DNA from: an uncultured Lachnospiraceae bacterium
Lineage (GTDB): Bacteria; Bacillota; Clostridia; Lachnospirales; Lachnospiraceae
DNA: 29,998 nucleotides
Assembly: GCA_947594085.1 (NCBI GenBank)
Contig: CANQEB010000001.1
Span: 1-29,998 of the forward strand
Direction: 5' to 3'
Shown here: positions 7,505 through 15,273 of the stretch, one piece after another
How the letters are laid out: each line of letters begins with the position of its first letter
Position numbering within the stretch: the stretch's first letter is position 1
The notes under the pieces: model-generated
Told to the model about the DNA's origin: nothing
Seen by the model: the letters and a program-made list of their open reading frames with translations, nothing else
The model's database searches: none
Translations under genes and position numbers: made by a program

Positions 7505-9103
7505 TTAAAATTCAACTCTGCTCTGCTCAACATGGCCAATATTGTAGGACGTACTTCCGTATACCCCGGTCATCCACTGCTTGAAATCGGCCTCCGGATC
7601 ATAGTACTTGTCGTCTATTATCACCCAGGCATGCGGTGTCATGCCATCGCCAACGTTGTCCCTCGGATTACCGTTGCTGGTTACTCGTCCTACGACTACA
7701 TACGGTTTATATCCGATTTCTTTTGCCAAGGCTGCAAACGCACACGCAAACCCGAAGCAGTTGCCTACTCTGCGGTTGAACATCTCCAACGCCTCGTGCC
7801 TCTGCCAGCCTGTCTGTGTCATATCCGGGTTTCGCGTATAATACGAAAAATGTTGATTGTTCGTTCCGTTGGCCACTACATAGTCCCAGCATGCTTTTAG
7901 CTTCTGTTCTTTTGTCATATTGGTGCTCGTGATGCTGGCAATAATCTCCATTGTCGTAATCTTCAGATTAGCAGCGTCTGTATTTGTCGCTTTTCCTGTA
8001 TTGTCAAACGTAATCCCGTCGGCTGTCGTCTTGTTTCGCTTCAGCACGCCCTTTTTGTTCGCGTAATAAAGCGCTCTGTTGATTACAAGCCAGCCAGTGT
8101 ACGGCTGTCCATTGGCGTTCACATAGTACAACTTGTTTCCCACCGCTTTGAAATCGCTTTTTGTACCTTTCGCCAGTCTACCCTTCCGGTCGAACAGGAA
8201 GAGAATGCCGTTGATCTTCTTGCTGTACGTCTGCGCGCTTCCATCTTCGGTAAAATAGTACCGGTTGCCATCTATGGTCTTCCATCTGTTCTTAAGCGTT
8301 TCGCCCTTCTTGTTGTAGAAATAATATTTTCCGTCAACAAGCTTCAGGCCAGTCTGGATTTGAGGCTGTGGCTCCTCAGTCTCATCGGTGGGATCCTCGG
8401 TCTCCCCCGCGGGATCCTCCGTTTCGGTCGTCTCTTCCGCAGCAGGATCGATCCCGGACATCTGCATCGCCGTCGCCACCACGTTCACAACTGTCTTCTG
8501 CTTCGTCGTCCTGCTCTTAAATCCCTGTACATCAAAGCCCGGATAAGAACAGATCACATCTGTTCCGTCACCATAGCAGCTGTCCAAGCCGCTCTGCTTC
8601 TTCAGCAAAACAACGCCCTGCCTCTTGATGAGCTTTGTCAAATCAGAAAACTTGGCTCCTTCTTTCGCCGCATTGCGCAGCGCCAGAGTCAGCGCTGTAT
8701 CCAAGACACCAGTATCCGTTCTAAACGCATAAAAAATCTGATCTTTGACATAAATTCCTCTGAGCATGCGGCCAAACTGGTCAAACCCGTAATATTGCCC
8801 CTTGATTTTCTTGATGGCCGGCTTCATAATTCCGCCTGAGACTTTACCCTTATACGCGGCTCCATTTGAGCCAAAATAATACCTGTACCTGACAGTCTCC
8901 CCACCGACCACAGCATTGACTGTTTTCCATTTGTTCCTGACCCTGTTTCCGACCTTGGAATAGAAATAGTACTTATTTCCTTCCTTGTACAGTCCCGTCT
9001 TCACGGCAGCCTCAGCCACAATCGCTCCGTCAAACGGAAGCACCGGAACCTGCACCATGGCAAGGCAGAGCACCAGCGCCAGGATTCTCCTCCATTTTTT
9101 CAC
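7505..9103 (-). CDS. Secreted transglutaminase-like protein with cell-wall-binding repeats (paralogue 2)
   Basis: Paralogue of the 4829-6418 product with the same part order. The start is taken as GTG 9103 because GAGAGGGG lies 8 bases upstream and the protein then begins VKKWRRILALVLCL, a signal peptide; a TTG 9 codons earlier has no such support. From that start (532 residues): signal peptide to about AEA/AV, cell-wall-binding repeats (NKYYFYSKVGNRV, GQYYGFDQFGRML), the DSCYGDGTD and YPGFDVQGF module at about 174-195, a shorter acidic linker (ETEDPAGETEDPTDE), more repeats, then the transglutaminase-like core with Cys449 (VGNCFGFACAF), His491 (PHAWV) and Asp502 (YYDPEA). It is probably surface-attached through the repeats. 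The gene ahead (9198-9956) ends 94 bases upstream without a clear terminator, so readthrough is possible. Confidence 0.85.
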   Translation of the reverse strand: MKKWRRILALVLCLAMVQVPVLPFDGAIVAEAAVKTGLYKEGNKYYFYSKVGNRVRNKWKTVNAVVGGETVRYRYYFGSNGAAYKGKVSGGIMKPAIKKIKGQYYGFDQFGRMLRGIYVKDQIFYAFRTDTGVLDTALTLALRNAAKEGAKFSDLTKLIKRQGVVLLKKQSGLDSCYGDGTDVICSYPGFDVQGFKSRTTKQKTVVNVVATAMQMSGIDPAAEETTETEDPAGETEDPTDETEEPQPQIQTGLKLVDGKYYFYNKKGETLKNRWKTIDGNRYYFTEDGSAQTYSKKINGILFLFDRKGRLAKGTKSDFKAVGNKLYYVNANGQPYTGWLVINRALYYANKKGVLKRNKTTADGITFDNTGKATNTDAANLKITTMEIIASITSTNMTKEQKLKACWDYVVANGTNNQHFSYYTRNPDMTQTGWQRHEALEMFNRRVGNCFGFACAFAALAKEIGYKPYVVVGRVTSNGNPRDNVGDGMTPHAWVIIDDKYYDPEADFKQWMTGVYGSTSYNIGHVEQSRVEF

Positions 9104-9197
9104 GACAGTCACCCCTCTCTGCAAAATCAATTTCCTGTAGACACTTTACAAACCTATTGCCTTATCGTCTTCAAAACTATCTTAATTATACTCTTGA

Positions 9198-9956
9198 TCA
9201 GATCTCCACATTCACGTATTTGGCCGATTTGTAATACTTCCTGGCACCGACCATCTTGGTGCGCTTCTGCATATACCAGTCAAGACTATTTGGTCTTATC
9301 GGCGTGCTGATTCCGTTCGGATGATTGACATTGTGTGCTCCGATCGGATCAAACAGATACCATGTTCCGCCTATTTCAATCTCAGCCCAGGCATGCTGCT
9401 GCCAGTTGCTTCCCTTAAACAGACGTGCCTCGCCCCAGCCAACCCGAACCGGATAGCCTGTGACGCGCTTCGCCAAAAATGCAAAAGCCGCAGCATAGTG
9501 GAAACAGCTTCCCTGCTTCTGGGTAAGCATGGTCTCCGCGCAATCGTACTCCCAGCCCTTTGCCCCGGTAAATTGATAGCGCATATACCCAAACTCGCTC
9601 ACATAGTCAAACAACAATTTCAAAGCGGTCTTCTCGTCCGTATCCGCTGTGATCTTGAGCTTCTTGATCGCCTTGTCCATCGCCTTGACCAGCTTCTTGC
9701 TGATCGGCTTCGTCTTCTTCGGCTGAAGAACTCCTTTGGAGTTGAAGAAATAAGACTTGTTCTTAACCGTATACCAACCGGTCTTGTACTTTCCGTCTTC
9801 CCCGTAGTAATATTTTTTAGAGCCCTTTGTAACCCAGCCCTTTTGTACCTGAGAAGCTGCTGATACCTCCATTGTATTCACGTCACCCAAAACCGGTCCC
9901 AGGCAGACGCACAGCAAAAGCATTGCCAGCACGGCCTTCTTCGCAAAATGTTTCAT
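9198..9956 (-). CDS. Small secreted transglutaminase-like protein
   Basis: A 252-residue relative of the two larger proteins. The start is set at ATG 9956 (MKHFAKKAVLAML) because AAGGGG lies 8 bases upstream; the ATG two codons earlier would sit almost on the ribosome binding site. It has a signal peptide ending near VSA/AS, only two cell-wall-binding repeats (KKYYYGEDGKYKTGWYTV, KSYFFNSKGVL), and a transglutaminase-like core with Cys151 (GSCFHYAAAFAFLAKR), His188 (QQHAWAEI) and Asp203 (YLFDPIG). It lacks the acidic linker and the DSCYG module of its neighbours. It has its own promoter and two TTACA/TGTAA dyads upstream, so it may be regulated separately. Substrate unknown. Confidence 0.85.
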   Translation of the reverse strand: MKHFAKKAVLAMLLLCVCLGPVLGDVNTMEVSAASQVQKGWVTKGSKKYYYGEDGKYKTGWYTVKNKSYFFNSKGVLQPKKTKPISKKLVKAMDKAIKKLKITADTDEKTALKLLFDYVSEFGYMRYQFTGAKGWEYDCAETMLTQKQGSCFHYAAAFAFLAKRVTGYPVRVGWGEARLFKGSNWQQHAWAEIEIGGTWYLFDPIGAHNVNHPNGISTPIRPNSLDWYMQKRTKMVGARKYYKSAKYVNVEI

Positions 9957-9971
9957 TTTCATTTCCCCTTT

Positions 9972-9987
9972 ATTACATATTTGTAAT
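9972..9987. promoter_or_regulatory. TTACA-TGTAA dyad, candidate operator
   Basis: ATTACA-TATT-TGTAAT is a perfect 6+6 dyad lying between the -10 box and the start codon of the 9198-9956 gene, where a bound repressor would block transcription. The half-sites recall BlaI/MecI operators, but the 4-base spacer differs from theirs. Confidence 0.3.
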
Positions 9988-9988
9988 A

Positions 9989-10016
9989 ATTATACCACGT
10001 TCTTCTACAAATGCAA
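9989..10016 (-). promoter_or_regulatory. Sigma-A promoter for the small transglutaminase-like gene
   Basis: On the minus strand TTGCAT (10016-10011), 16 bases, then a perfect TATAAT (9994-9989). The transcript would start about 25 bases ahead of start codon 9956. Confidence 0.6.
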
Positions 10017-10038
10017 GAAAAAAAGGCAAATCATGTCC

Positions 10039-10055
10039 CTGTAAAACTTTTACAG
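10039..10055. promoter_or_regulatory. 17-bp palindrome CTGTAAAAC-TTTTACAG
   Basis: A perfect palindrome with 8-base arms around one central base, 23 bases upstream of the -35 box of the 9198-9956 gene. Its outer bases carry the same TGTAA/TTACA words as the downstream dyad, in the opposite arrangement. A one-base loop cannot form an RNA hairpin, so a protein-binding site is more likely than a terminator. Confidence 0.3.
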
Positions 10056-10070
10056 CAAGAAGCGCCTTGC

Positions 10071-12284
10071 TTAAAGCTCATATGAGATCTCCACCGGTGC
10101 ATGACCCGTCAGCTCCCGGCTCCTCTCATCCGGCTGGCTACAGCCCACGTAGAACACAAATTTCCGGCCATCCACCCTGCGGCAGCCCGACTCATCCACA
10201 ACGGTAAATGCCTGCCCTGGGATCTCCAGCACAATGTTCTTCGTCTCTCCCGCCTCCACACGGACACGCTGGAACGCACAAAGGGATGGATTCCGTGGAG
10301 CGAACTCTGAGTCGCGACATTTGACATACAACTGAACCACATCCTCGGTCGGGATGTCGCCCGCATTCTCTATGATGATATCCACGCAAACCGATTGCGG
10401 TGCGCAGGCTTCCCCCGCGCTGCCTGCCTCGTTGCTCTGGGGTCCTGCCTCACCACAGCTTGACGCGCACGCTGATTTATCCCCCGCATCTTCCACACCG
10501 CTCTGCGCCCTGGCCATGCTGCCAGAGACAATCTTCGCGTCCTTCACATACACGTCTCCGTAGGTTAGGCCGTAGCCGAACGGATATTGCGCTTTCCCGG
10601 TCATGTAGCGGTAAGTCCTTCCCTGCATCGCATAATCCTCGAAATCCGGCAGCTCATCAAGCGACTCGTAGAATGTGACCGGAAGCTTACCAGACGGAGA
10701 GACGTCGCCGAACAAAAGCTCAGCCACGGCATTTCCCCCCTGCGCACCCGGATACCAGACCTGCATAACTGCATTAAAATGCTCCGACGCATAGCCCAGA
10801 TCCACGTCGCTGCCCGTCATCACGCAGAGCACGGTCGGCGTTCCCGTCGAGGCCACCGCCTCCATCAAATCACGCTGCACCTTGGGAAGCAGAAGATCCG
10901 GCTTGTCTCCGGACGCATAGCTGTTGCCGGTGTCGCCCTCTTCCCCTTCTAGCGTCTCATCCAGACCGACGCACAGGATTACCACATCGCTGTGCGCGGC
11001 GACAATCTTCGCCTCGGAGATACGGTCTCCAGCGAAAGCCAGATTCTCCGTGCGGTCTTTGAAGAGCTCGCAGCCTGGCGTCGTCAGCACACGCACATCG
11101 TCACCGAGATAATCCTGCAGTCCCTCCTGTACCGTCACATAGCGGGACGCCGTACCGTGGTAATTGCCCACCAGCGCTGCGCGACTGTCCGCGTTCGGCC
11201 CGATGATACCCACGGTCTTCAGTTTGTCTTTCCTCAGCGGCAGGATGCCGTCATTTTTCAACAGTACAACACTCTCGAGCGCAGCCTTCTTCGCCAGAGC
11301 CAGATGCTCCTTCGACTCGACCTCCGTGTAGGGAATCGCGTCGTACTCGCTGCCGTCGAACAGCCCGAGCAGATAGCGCGTCGTAAATAAACGCACGGCA
11401 GATTCGGTGATCGTCTCCTCCGTGACGAGACCGCTCTGATATGCATTCAGGATATGAAGATATGTATTTCCGCAGTTCAGGTCGCAGCCGTTGTTGATCG
11501 CCAACGCCGCAGACTCCTTCGCCGATGAGGTCACCATATGGTGCTCGTGGAAATCACGGATCGCCCAGCAGTCCGAGACAAAGTGCCCCTCGAATCCCCA
11601 CTCGCCGCGCAGCTTCTTCTGCAGCGACGGGCTTCCGCAGCAGGGCTCGCCGTTCGTGCGGTTGTACGCGCCCATCACGGCCTCCACACCGGCCTCCTCC
11701 ACGAGCGCCTGAAACGCCGGCAGATAGGTCTCTCCCATATCCTTTTGCGTCGCCTTCGCGTCGAACTCGTGGCGAACACCCTCGGGCCCTGAGTGCACGG
11801 CAAAATGCTTCGCGCACGCGGCTGCTTTCATCGTCTCCCCGTCCCCCTGGAGCCCCCTCACGAAGGCTACGCCGAGACGGCTCGTCAGGTACGGATCCTC
11901 CCCGTAGGTCTCGTGGCCACGCCCCCAGCGAGGATCGCGGAAAATATTGACGTTCGGAGACCAAAAAGTCAGACCCTTGTAGATGTCGCGGTCCTCCTGC
12001 TCGGAATATGCATTGTATTTGGCACGCCCTTCCGTTGCGATCACATCCGCAATCTCGCCCGCAAGCTCTACATCGAACGTCGCACCAACGCCGATTGCCT
12101 GCGGAAAGACCGTCGCCTGACCGGCTCTCGCCACGCCGTGCAGCCCTTCATTCCACCAATTGTACGCGGGAACGCCGAGCCTCCGTATCGCTGGCGCATC
12201 GTACTTCAGTTGGCTTACCTTCTCTTCCAGTGTCATCTGTGCGACAAGCGCCTCTGCCCTTTTTCTCGCTTCTTCTCTCTTCAT
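10071..12284 (-). CDS. Glycoside hydrolase family 3 beta-glucosidase/beta-xylosidase
   Basis: A 737-residue cytoplasmic GH3 enzyme (no signal peptide) that should remove terminal beta-glucose or beta-xylose from imported oligosaccharides. Domains in order: TIM-barrel with NWWNEGLHGVAR at 42-53, DPRWGRGHETYGEDP at 117-131, KH at 159-160 and catalytic nucleophile Asp238 in GHFVSDCWAI; alpha/beta sandwich from about 325; PFGYGLTYG at 568-576; fibronectin-III-like domain to the end. The NWWNEGLHGVAR and SDCW forms resemble the xylosidase-type branch, so xylosidase or arabinosidase activity is plausible. A low-complexity Ala/Gly/Ser/Cys insert (about 590-632) separates the first FnIII strand from the rest. 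AGGAG lies 7 bases before ATG 12284. A short hairpin (10054-10071) overlaps the stop codon but has no T-run. Divergent from the GH5 gene, which suggests a shared glycan-utilisation role. Confidence 0.93.
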   Translation of the reverse strand: MKREEARKRAEALVAQMTLEEKVSQLKYDAPAIRRLGVPAYNWWNEGLHGVARAGQATVFPQAIGVGATFDVELAGEIADVIATEGRAKYNAYSEQEDRDIYKGLTFWSPNVNIFRDPRWGRGHETYGEDPYLTSRLGVAFVRGLQGDGETMKAAACAKHFAVHSGPEGVRHEFDAKATQKDMGETYLPAFQALVEEAGVEAVMGAYNRTNGEPCCGSPSLQKKLRGEWGFEGHFVSDCWAIRDFHEHHMVTSSAKESAALAINNGCDLNCGNTYLHILNAYQSGLVTEETITESAVRLFTTRYLLGLFDGSEYDAIPYTEVESKEHLALAKKAALESVVLLKNDGILPLRKDKLKTVGIIGPNADSRAALVGNYHGTASRYVTVQEGLQDYLGDDVRVLTTPGCELFKDRTENLAFAGDRISEAKIVAAHSDVVILCVGLDETLEGEEGDTGNSYASGDKPDLLLPKVQRDLMEAVASTGTPTVLCVMTGSDVDLGYASEHFNAVMQVWYPGAQGGNAVAELLFGDVSPSGKLPVTFYESLDELPDFEDYAMQGRTYRYMTGKAQYPFGYGLTYGDVYVKDAKIVSGSMARAQSGVEDAGDKSACASSCGEAGPQSNEAGSAGEACAPQSVCVDIIIENAGDIPTEDVVQLYVKCRDSEFAPRNPSLCAFQRVRVEAGETKNIVLEIPGQAFTVVDESGCRRVDGRKFVFYVGCSQPDERSRELTGHAPVEISYEL

Positions 12285-12474
12285 ATTCGTCTCCTTGTCA
12301 TAATTATATTTTTCCTTGAGCCATGCCTAATCCCGTATAATTTCTCAATTTACTATAGCAGAATTCGATTGTCATTTCTTTTAAATTCTTGCTATATATG
12401 CTCTAAATCATTGCTTTACTATTTTACAGAAATTCTGATTATATTGCAGGATTCCCCGTTGCTTTTTCGCACTA

Positions 12475-12502
12475 TTGATTATAAAATAAATCCAACTATA
12501 GC
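12475..12502 (+). promoter_or_regulatory. Probable promoter for the GH5 gene
   Basis: TTGATT (12475-12480), 16 bases, then TATAGC (12497-12502), about 50 bases ahead of the GH5 start. It lies in the AT-rich 277-base gap between the divergent GH3 and GH5 genes. I could not pick a convincing minus-strand promoter for the GH3 gene there. Confidence 0.4.
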
Positions 12503-12561
12503 ACACGCCCGACAAATCATCAATGCCGGACGAACAATTCTTTGCAGGGAGGATTTTACTT

Positions 12562-13602
12562 ATGCGAAAATTTGATGGATTTCAGCGGGGCGTCAACCTG
12601 GGTGGGTGGATCTCTCAGTGCGTCAGCCGCGAAAAAGCGCATTTTGACACATTTATCACGAAAAAAGATATTGAGCAGATCGCCGGATGGGGCCTCGATC
12701 ATGTGCGCCTCCCGATCGATTACGATATCGTTATGACCGAGGATGACCAGTTCATCGAGGACGGATTCCTCCTCATCGACAAATGCATCTCATGGTGCCG
12801 GGAGTGCGGCCTGAACATCATCCTCGATCTGCATAAGGCAAAGGGCTATATGTTCGACACGGAAGCAGTCCCGGATCCGGATGCGTTCTTCCACAGCAGA
12901 GAGCTGCAGGATAGCTTTATCCACCTGTGGAAAGAACTCGCCCGCCGTTACGGCAAAGATTCCGACATCGCCGCGTTCGAAATTCTCAACGAGATCGTCA
13001 ACCCTACTATGGGCGAGATCTGGAATGGCATCGCCCGCCGCGCGATCGAGACGATCCGCGATCTTGCGCCGGATGTATACATTTTGATTGGCGGCGTCTG
13101 CTACAACAGTGTCGCGAGCATCCCGGACCTGGGCGCGCCTTACGACGATCATATCGTCTACAATTTTCACTGTTACGCACCTCTGATGTTCACACACCAG
13201 GGCGCTTACTGGGTGAAGGACATGCCGCTCGATTTTCGCACTGGCTATCCACAGACGGCCGCTGAATTCCGCCGCATCGGAGAGCGCATTGAGCAGGCTC
13301 GCGTGGATGCGGTCTGTGAAGACTTCATCGCCCCGGAGGACTCTGGCGCGATCCTCTTCGAGAAGATGTTCGCGGTCGCAGTCGAGTACGCCGCCAAGAT
13401 GAACGTTCCTCTCTACTGCGGCGAGTACGGTGTAATCGACCTGGCGCCTCTGCCGGATACCGTGCGCTGGTTCGACGACATCCATTCTGTGTTCGAGAAA
13501 TTCGGCATCGGCCGGGCGCTCTGGAACTACAAAAACAAGGACTTTGGACTTGTGGACGAGCACTACGCGCCGGTGCGGGACGAGCTGGTGAAGAGACTGT
13601 AG
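12562..13602 (+). CDS. Glycoside hydrolase family 5 (endoglucanase-like) enzyme
   Basis: A 346-residue GH5 TIM-barrel enzyme. GGGAGGA lies 8 bases before ATG 12562. Seen: RGVNLGGW at 9-16 (first barrel strand), HVRLPID at 47-53, the general acid/base Glu144 in AFEILNEIVNP, the HCYAPLMFTHQG loop at 203-214, the nucleophile Glu288 in LYCGEYGV, and W321 in the last strand. There is no signal peptide, so it probably works inside the cell on imported beta-glucan or related oligosaccharides, alongside the divergent GH3 enzyme. Substrate among GH5 options (cellulose, mannan, xyloglucan, exo-glucan) cannot be decided. The stop codon at 13602 is followed within about 40 bases by a leftover of a nuclease gene 3' end and a strong terminator. 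Confidence 0.93.
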   Translation: MRKFDGFQRGVNLGGWISQCVSREKAHFDTFITKKDIEQIAGWGLDHVRLPIDYDIVMTEDDQFIEDGFLLIDKCISWCRECGLNIILDLHKAKGYMFDTEAVPDPDAFFHSRELQDSFIHLWKELARRYGKDSDIAAFEILNEIVNPTMGEIWNGIARRAIETIRDLAPDVYILIGGVCYNSVASIPDLGAPYDDHIVYNFHCYAPLMFTHQGAYWVKDMPLDFRTGYPQTAAEFRRIGERIEQARVDAVCEDFIAPEDSGAILFEKMFAVAVEYAAKMNVPLYCGEYGVIDLAPLPDTVRWFDDIHSVFEKFGIGRALWNYKNKDFGLVDEHYAPVRDELVKRL

Positions 13603-13628
13603 ATGCGATATCAGGCGCATATTTTTCC

Positions 13629-13670
13629 GCGAAAGAGCTTTGCAGCCAGATCGCATGAGCAACATCATAA
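13629..13670 (+). pseudogene. 3' end remnant of an Rpn-like nuclease gene
   Basis: From 13641 the sequence matches the last codons of the intact nuclease gene at 14089-15189: codons for C-S-Q-I-A, then TGA where the intact gene has GGA, then A-T-S-stop in the same frame. The match continues through the trailer and terminator. Nothing recognisable of the rest of the gene remains; the GH5 stop codon is only 26 bases upstream. Confidence 0.6.
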
Positions 13671-13738
13671 GCAGAAGCGCAGACTCATAGCATGAGCAGG
13701 CCCGTTCGGGGATTTATCCGGGCGGTCCTGATTTTTTT
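13641..13738 (+). repeat. Direct repeat, copy 1 (nuclease 3' end plus terminator)
   Basis: About 98 bp, roughly 90% identical by eye to 15160-15257 (about ten differences, no gaps). It covers the end of the nuclease reading frame, a 26-base trailer and the hairpin. The two copies are 1,519 bp apart and frame the intact nuclease gene. Confidence 0.85.
13697..13738 (+). terminator. Intrinsic terminator after the GH5 gene
   Basis: CAGG-C-CCG (13697-13704) pairs with CGG-T-CCTG (13723-13730) with one C/T mismatch, followed by GT wobbles and an inner CGG/CCG stem, then A and seven Ts (13732-13738). A strong plus-strand terminator. Confidence 0.8.
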
Positions 13739-13780
13739 GCTCATTTTTGAAATTTGCTATATCAAATCAATATATTTTTC

Positions 13781-13808
13781 TTGACTTTTATTTTTTAAGT
13801 CGTATAAT
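13781..13808 (+). promoter_or_regulatory. Near-consensus sigma-A promoter for the nuclease gene
   Basis: TTGACT (13781-13786), 16 bases, then a perfect TATAAT (13803-13808) in an AT-rich block just past the GH5 terminator. The transcript would begin near 13815, leaving a leader of about 270 bases before ATG 14089. Confidence 0.7.
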
Positions 13809-14088
13809 ATATGTGATAGTTGTTTTGTGGTGTTTTCTATTGCGCTTCATTCGTAAATCAACTTCTCTGTTTCATTTCCGGAAGCTGATAATCCTGCATA
13901 TTTTGCACCCATTCCCATAAGTTCACCCATCTCCGATTCCAGCACTGATCCTCCAAACAATCCGCAAAAATCTCCATAAATGTCTTGTGTTTTTGAGGCA
14001 AAAAGAGTAGAATAGATGGAACAGAAGGAACGAAAATCACCGCAAAGCACTATGCATTTCATATTCTCTTGTAAGGTGGTGATTTTCA
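13809..14088 (+). other. Long leader without a recognised gene
   Basis: No conserved short gene is recognisable here. An 80-codon minus-strand frame crosses it but lacks a ribosome binding site and any recognised motif. The only clear structure is the inverted repeat 14032-14041/14078-14087. No riboswitch family was recognised by eye. Confidence 0.4.
14032..14087 (+). promoter_or_regulatory. Inverted repeat masking the nuclease ribosome binding site
   Basis: GAAAATCACC (14032-14041) is perfectly complementary to GGTGATTTTC (14078-14087). The second arm fills the gap between the AAGG/GGTGG ribosome binding site (14073-14079) and ATG 14089. Folding of the leader would put the site into or against a 10-bp stem with a 36-base loop and could hold translation low. 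Confidence 0.5.
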
Positions 14089-15189
14089 ATGGGCAAAAAG
14101 GATATTGCTACAAAAGAGTACATGCGGGATCGCAATACCTTCGCGGACGCGTTCAACTATCTGCTCTACGGCGGCAGATCCGTGATCGATCCGGGTGCGC
14201 TTCGTTCGCTTGACACGACGATTACCGGCATTCCTTACGGCAAAGAAGGTACGGACGCGCCGGTACAGAAGTTCCGCGACGAACTGAAGGGGCTCACCCT
14301 GATGGAAGACAGTTCGGCGATCTACCTGCTGCTCGGCATCGAGAACCAGAGCGACATAAATTATGCAATGCCTGTAAAGGATATGGTCTACGACGCCTTA
14401 CAGTATGCCGCACAAGTTGAGCAGACCGCCAAGGCACACCGGGAAGCAGCAAAGACTTCCGGCGCAAAGCCAGAACCCCAAACGGGCATGTCCGGTAAAG
14501 CAGGCACACTCGGTAGTATGAATCATCCGCCCAAAATCGGTGTTTCCAGCGGTGAATATCTGACTGGCTTCTATAAGGGCGACCACCTGATCCCCGTGAT
14601 AACGCTCGTCGTGTTCTTCTCAGCAGAAGCATGGGACGGTCCCAGATCCATCCACGACATGTTCTCCGTGACAGATCCGGAAATCCTCTCATTCGTCCCA
14701 GACTACCGGATCAACCTGATCGCGCCCGGCGAAATGAGTGATACGGAGCTCGACAAGTTCACGACCAGCCTGCGTGAAGTTCTTCTGTTCATTAAATATT
14801 CCAAAGATAAAAACCGGCTCCGTACACTCGTCTCCGAGGATCAACGTTTCCAGTCGGTAGAAAAAAACGCTGCGAAAGTAATGAACGCAGTAACACAGTC
14901 AAACCTGATATTTTACAATGAGGAAAAGGAGGCATCCGACGTGTGCAAAGCAATTGACGACATGAGAGCCGAAGCCTGGGAAGAGGGCAAAGCCGAGGGT
15001 AGAACTGAGGGCAAGGCCGAAAGTATACTAGAATTTCTGGGTTGTCTACCCGGCATTCTCCCGGAAGCTACGCGAACTTCCATCCTGGCGGAGCATGACA
15101 TGAATGTGCTCAGCAAATATCTGCGACTCGCTGCCGCATCATCTTCTGTGGATGATTTCTGCAACCAAATCGCAGGAGCAACATCATAA
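14089..15189 (+). CDS. Rpn-like PD-(D/E)XK nuclease family protein
   Basis: A 366-residue member of the PD-(D/E)XK 'transposase-like' nuclease group related to Rpn (recombination-promoting nuclease) proteins, which occur in many copies in Lachnospiraceae. Seen: an N-terminal NTFADAFNYLLYGG helix at 16-29, KFRDELKGLT at 61-70, the catalytic E-x-Q in LLLGIENQSDI (Glu85, Gln87), the MPVKDMVYDALQYA helix, and a C-terminal EGKAEGRTEGKAE charged tail typical of this group. An Ala/Lys/Pro/Gly-rich loop at about 115-150 separates the two halves of the core. The ribosome binding site (AAGG/GGTGG) is 10-12 bases ahead of ATG 14089 and can be masked by a hairpin. The gene is framed by two direct repeats of its own 3' end. 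Members are proposed to cut DNA during recombination; the role here is not known. Confidence 0.85.
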   Translation: MGKKDIATKEYMRDRNTFADAFNYLLYGGRSVIDPGALRSLDTTITGIPYGKEGTDAPVQKFRDELKGLTLMEDSSAIYLLLGIENQSDINYAMPVKDMVYDALQYAAQVEQTAKAHREAAKTSGAKPEPQTGMSGKAGTLGSMNHPPKIGVSSGEYLTGFYKGDHLIPVITLVVFFSAEAWDGPRSIHDMFSVTDPEILSFVPDYRINLIAPGEMSDTELDKFTTSLREVLLFIKYSKDKNRLRTLVSEDQRFQSVEKNAAKVMNAVTQSNLIFYNEEKEASDVCKAIDDMRAEAWEEGKAEGRTEGKAESILEFLGCLPGILPEATRTSILAEHDMNVLSKYLRLAAASSSVDDFCNQIAGATS

Positions 15190-15257
15190 GCAGGAGCGCA
15201 GGCTTATAGCATGAGCAGGCCCGTTCGGGGATTCACCCGGGCGGGCCTGATTCTTTC
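15160..15257 (+). repeat. Direct repeat, copy 2 (nuclease 3' end plus terminator)
   Basis: The copy belonging to the intact nuclease gene; it starts 30 bases before the stop codon and ends past the terminator hairpin. Partner of 13641-13738. Confidence 0.85.
15216..15255 (+). terminator. Terminator after the nuclease gene
   Basis: A 14-bp stem: 15216-15229 with 15236-15249, eight GC-rich pairs, two GT wobbles, four more pairs, loop GATTCA, followed by a weak T-rich tail (ATTCTTT). The wobble pairs become A/C mismatches on the minus strand, so it serves the plus strand better than the convergent capsule operon. Confidence 0.65.
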
Positions 15258-15273
15258 AGACCACCATCAACTA

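Noticed and set aside
9972..9987. BlaI/MecI operator
   Set aside because: Half-sites are similar, but the spacer is 4 bases rather than 2 and no blaI-like gene is in the window; kept only as an unassigned dyad.
10039..10071. Terminator for the GH3 gene
   Set aside because: The palindrome has a one-base loop, and the adjacent 6-bp hairpin overlaps the stop codon and has no T-run.
12790..13668. 292-codon minus-strand open frame opposite the GH5 gene
   Set aside because: It is antisense to a GH5 enzyme with both catalytic Glu residues; no domain and no start signal.
13847..14089. 80-codon minus-strand frame in the nuclease leader
   Set aside because: No ribosome binding site, no recognised motif, and it would run against a strong plus-strand promoter. 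I cannot exclude a decayed gene fragment.
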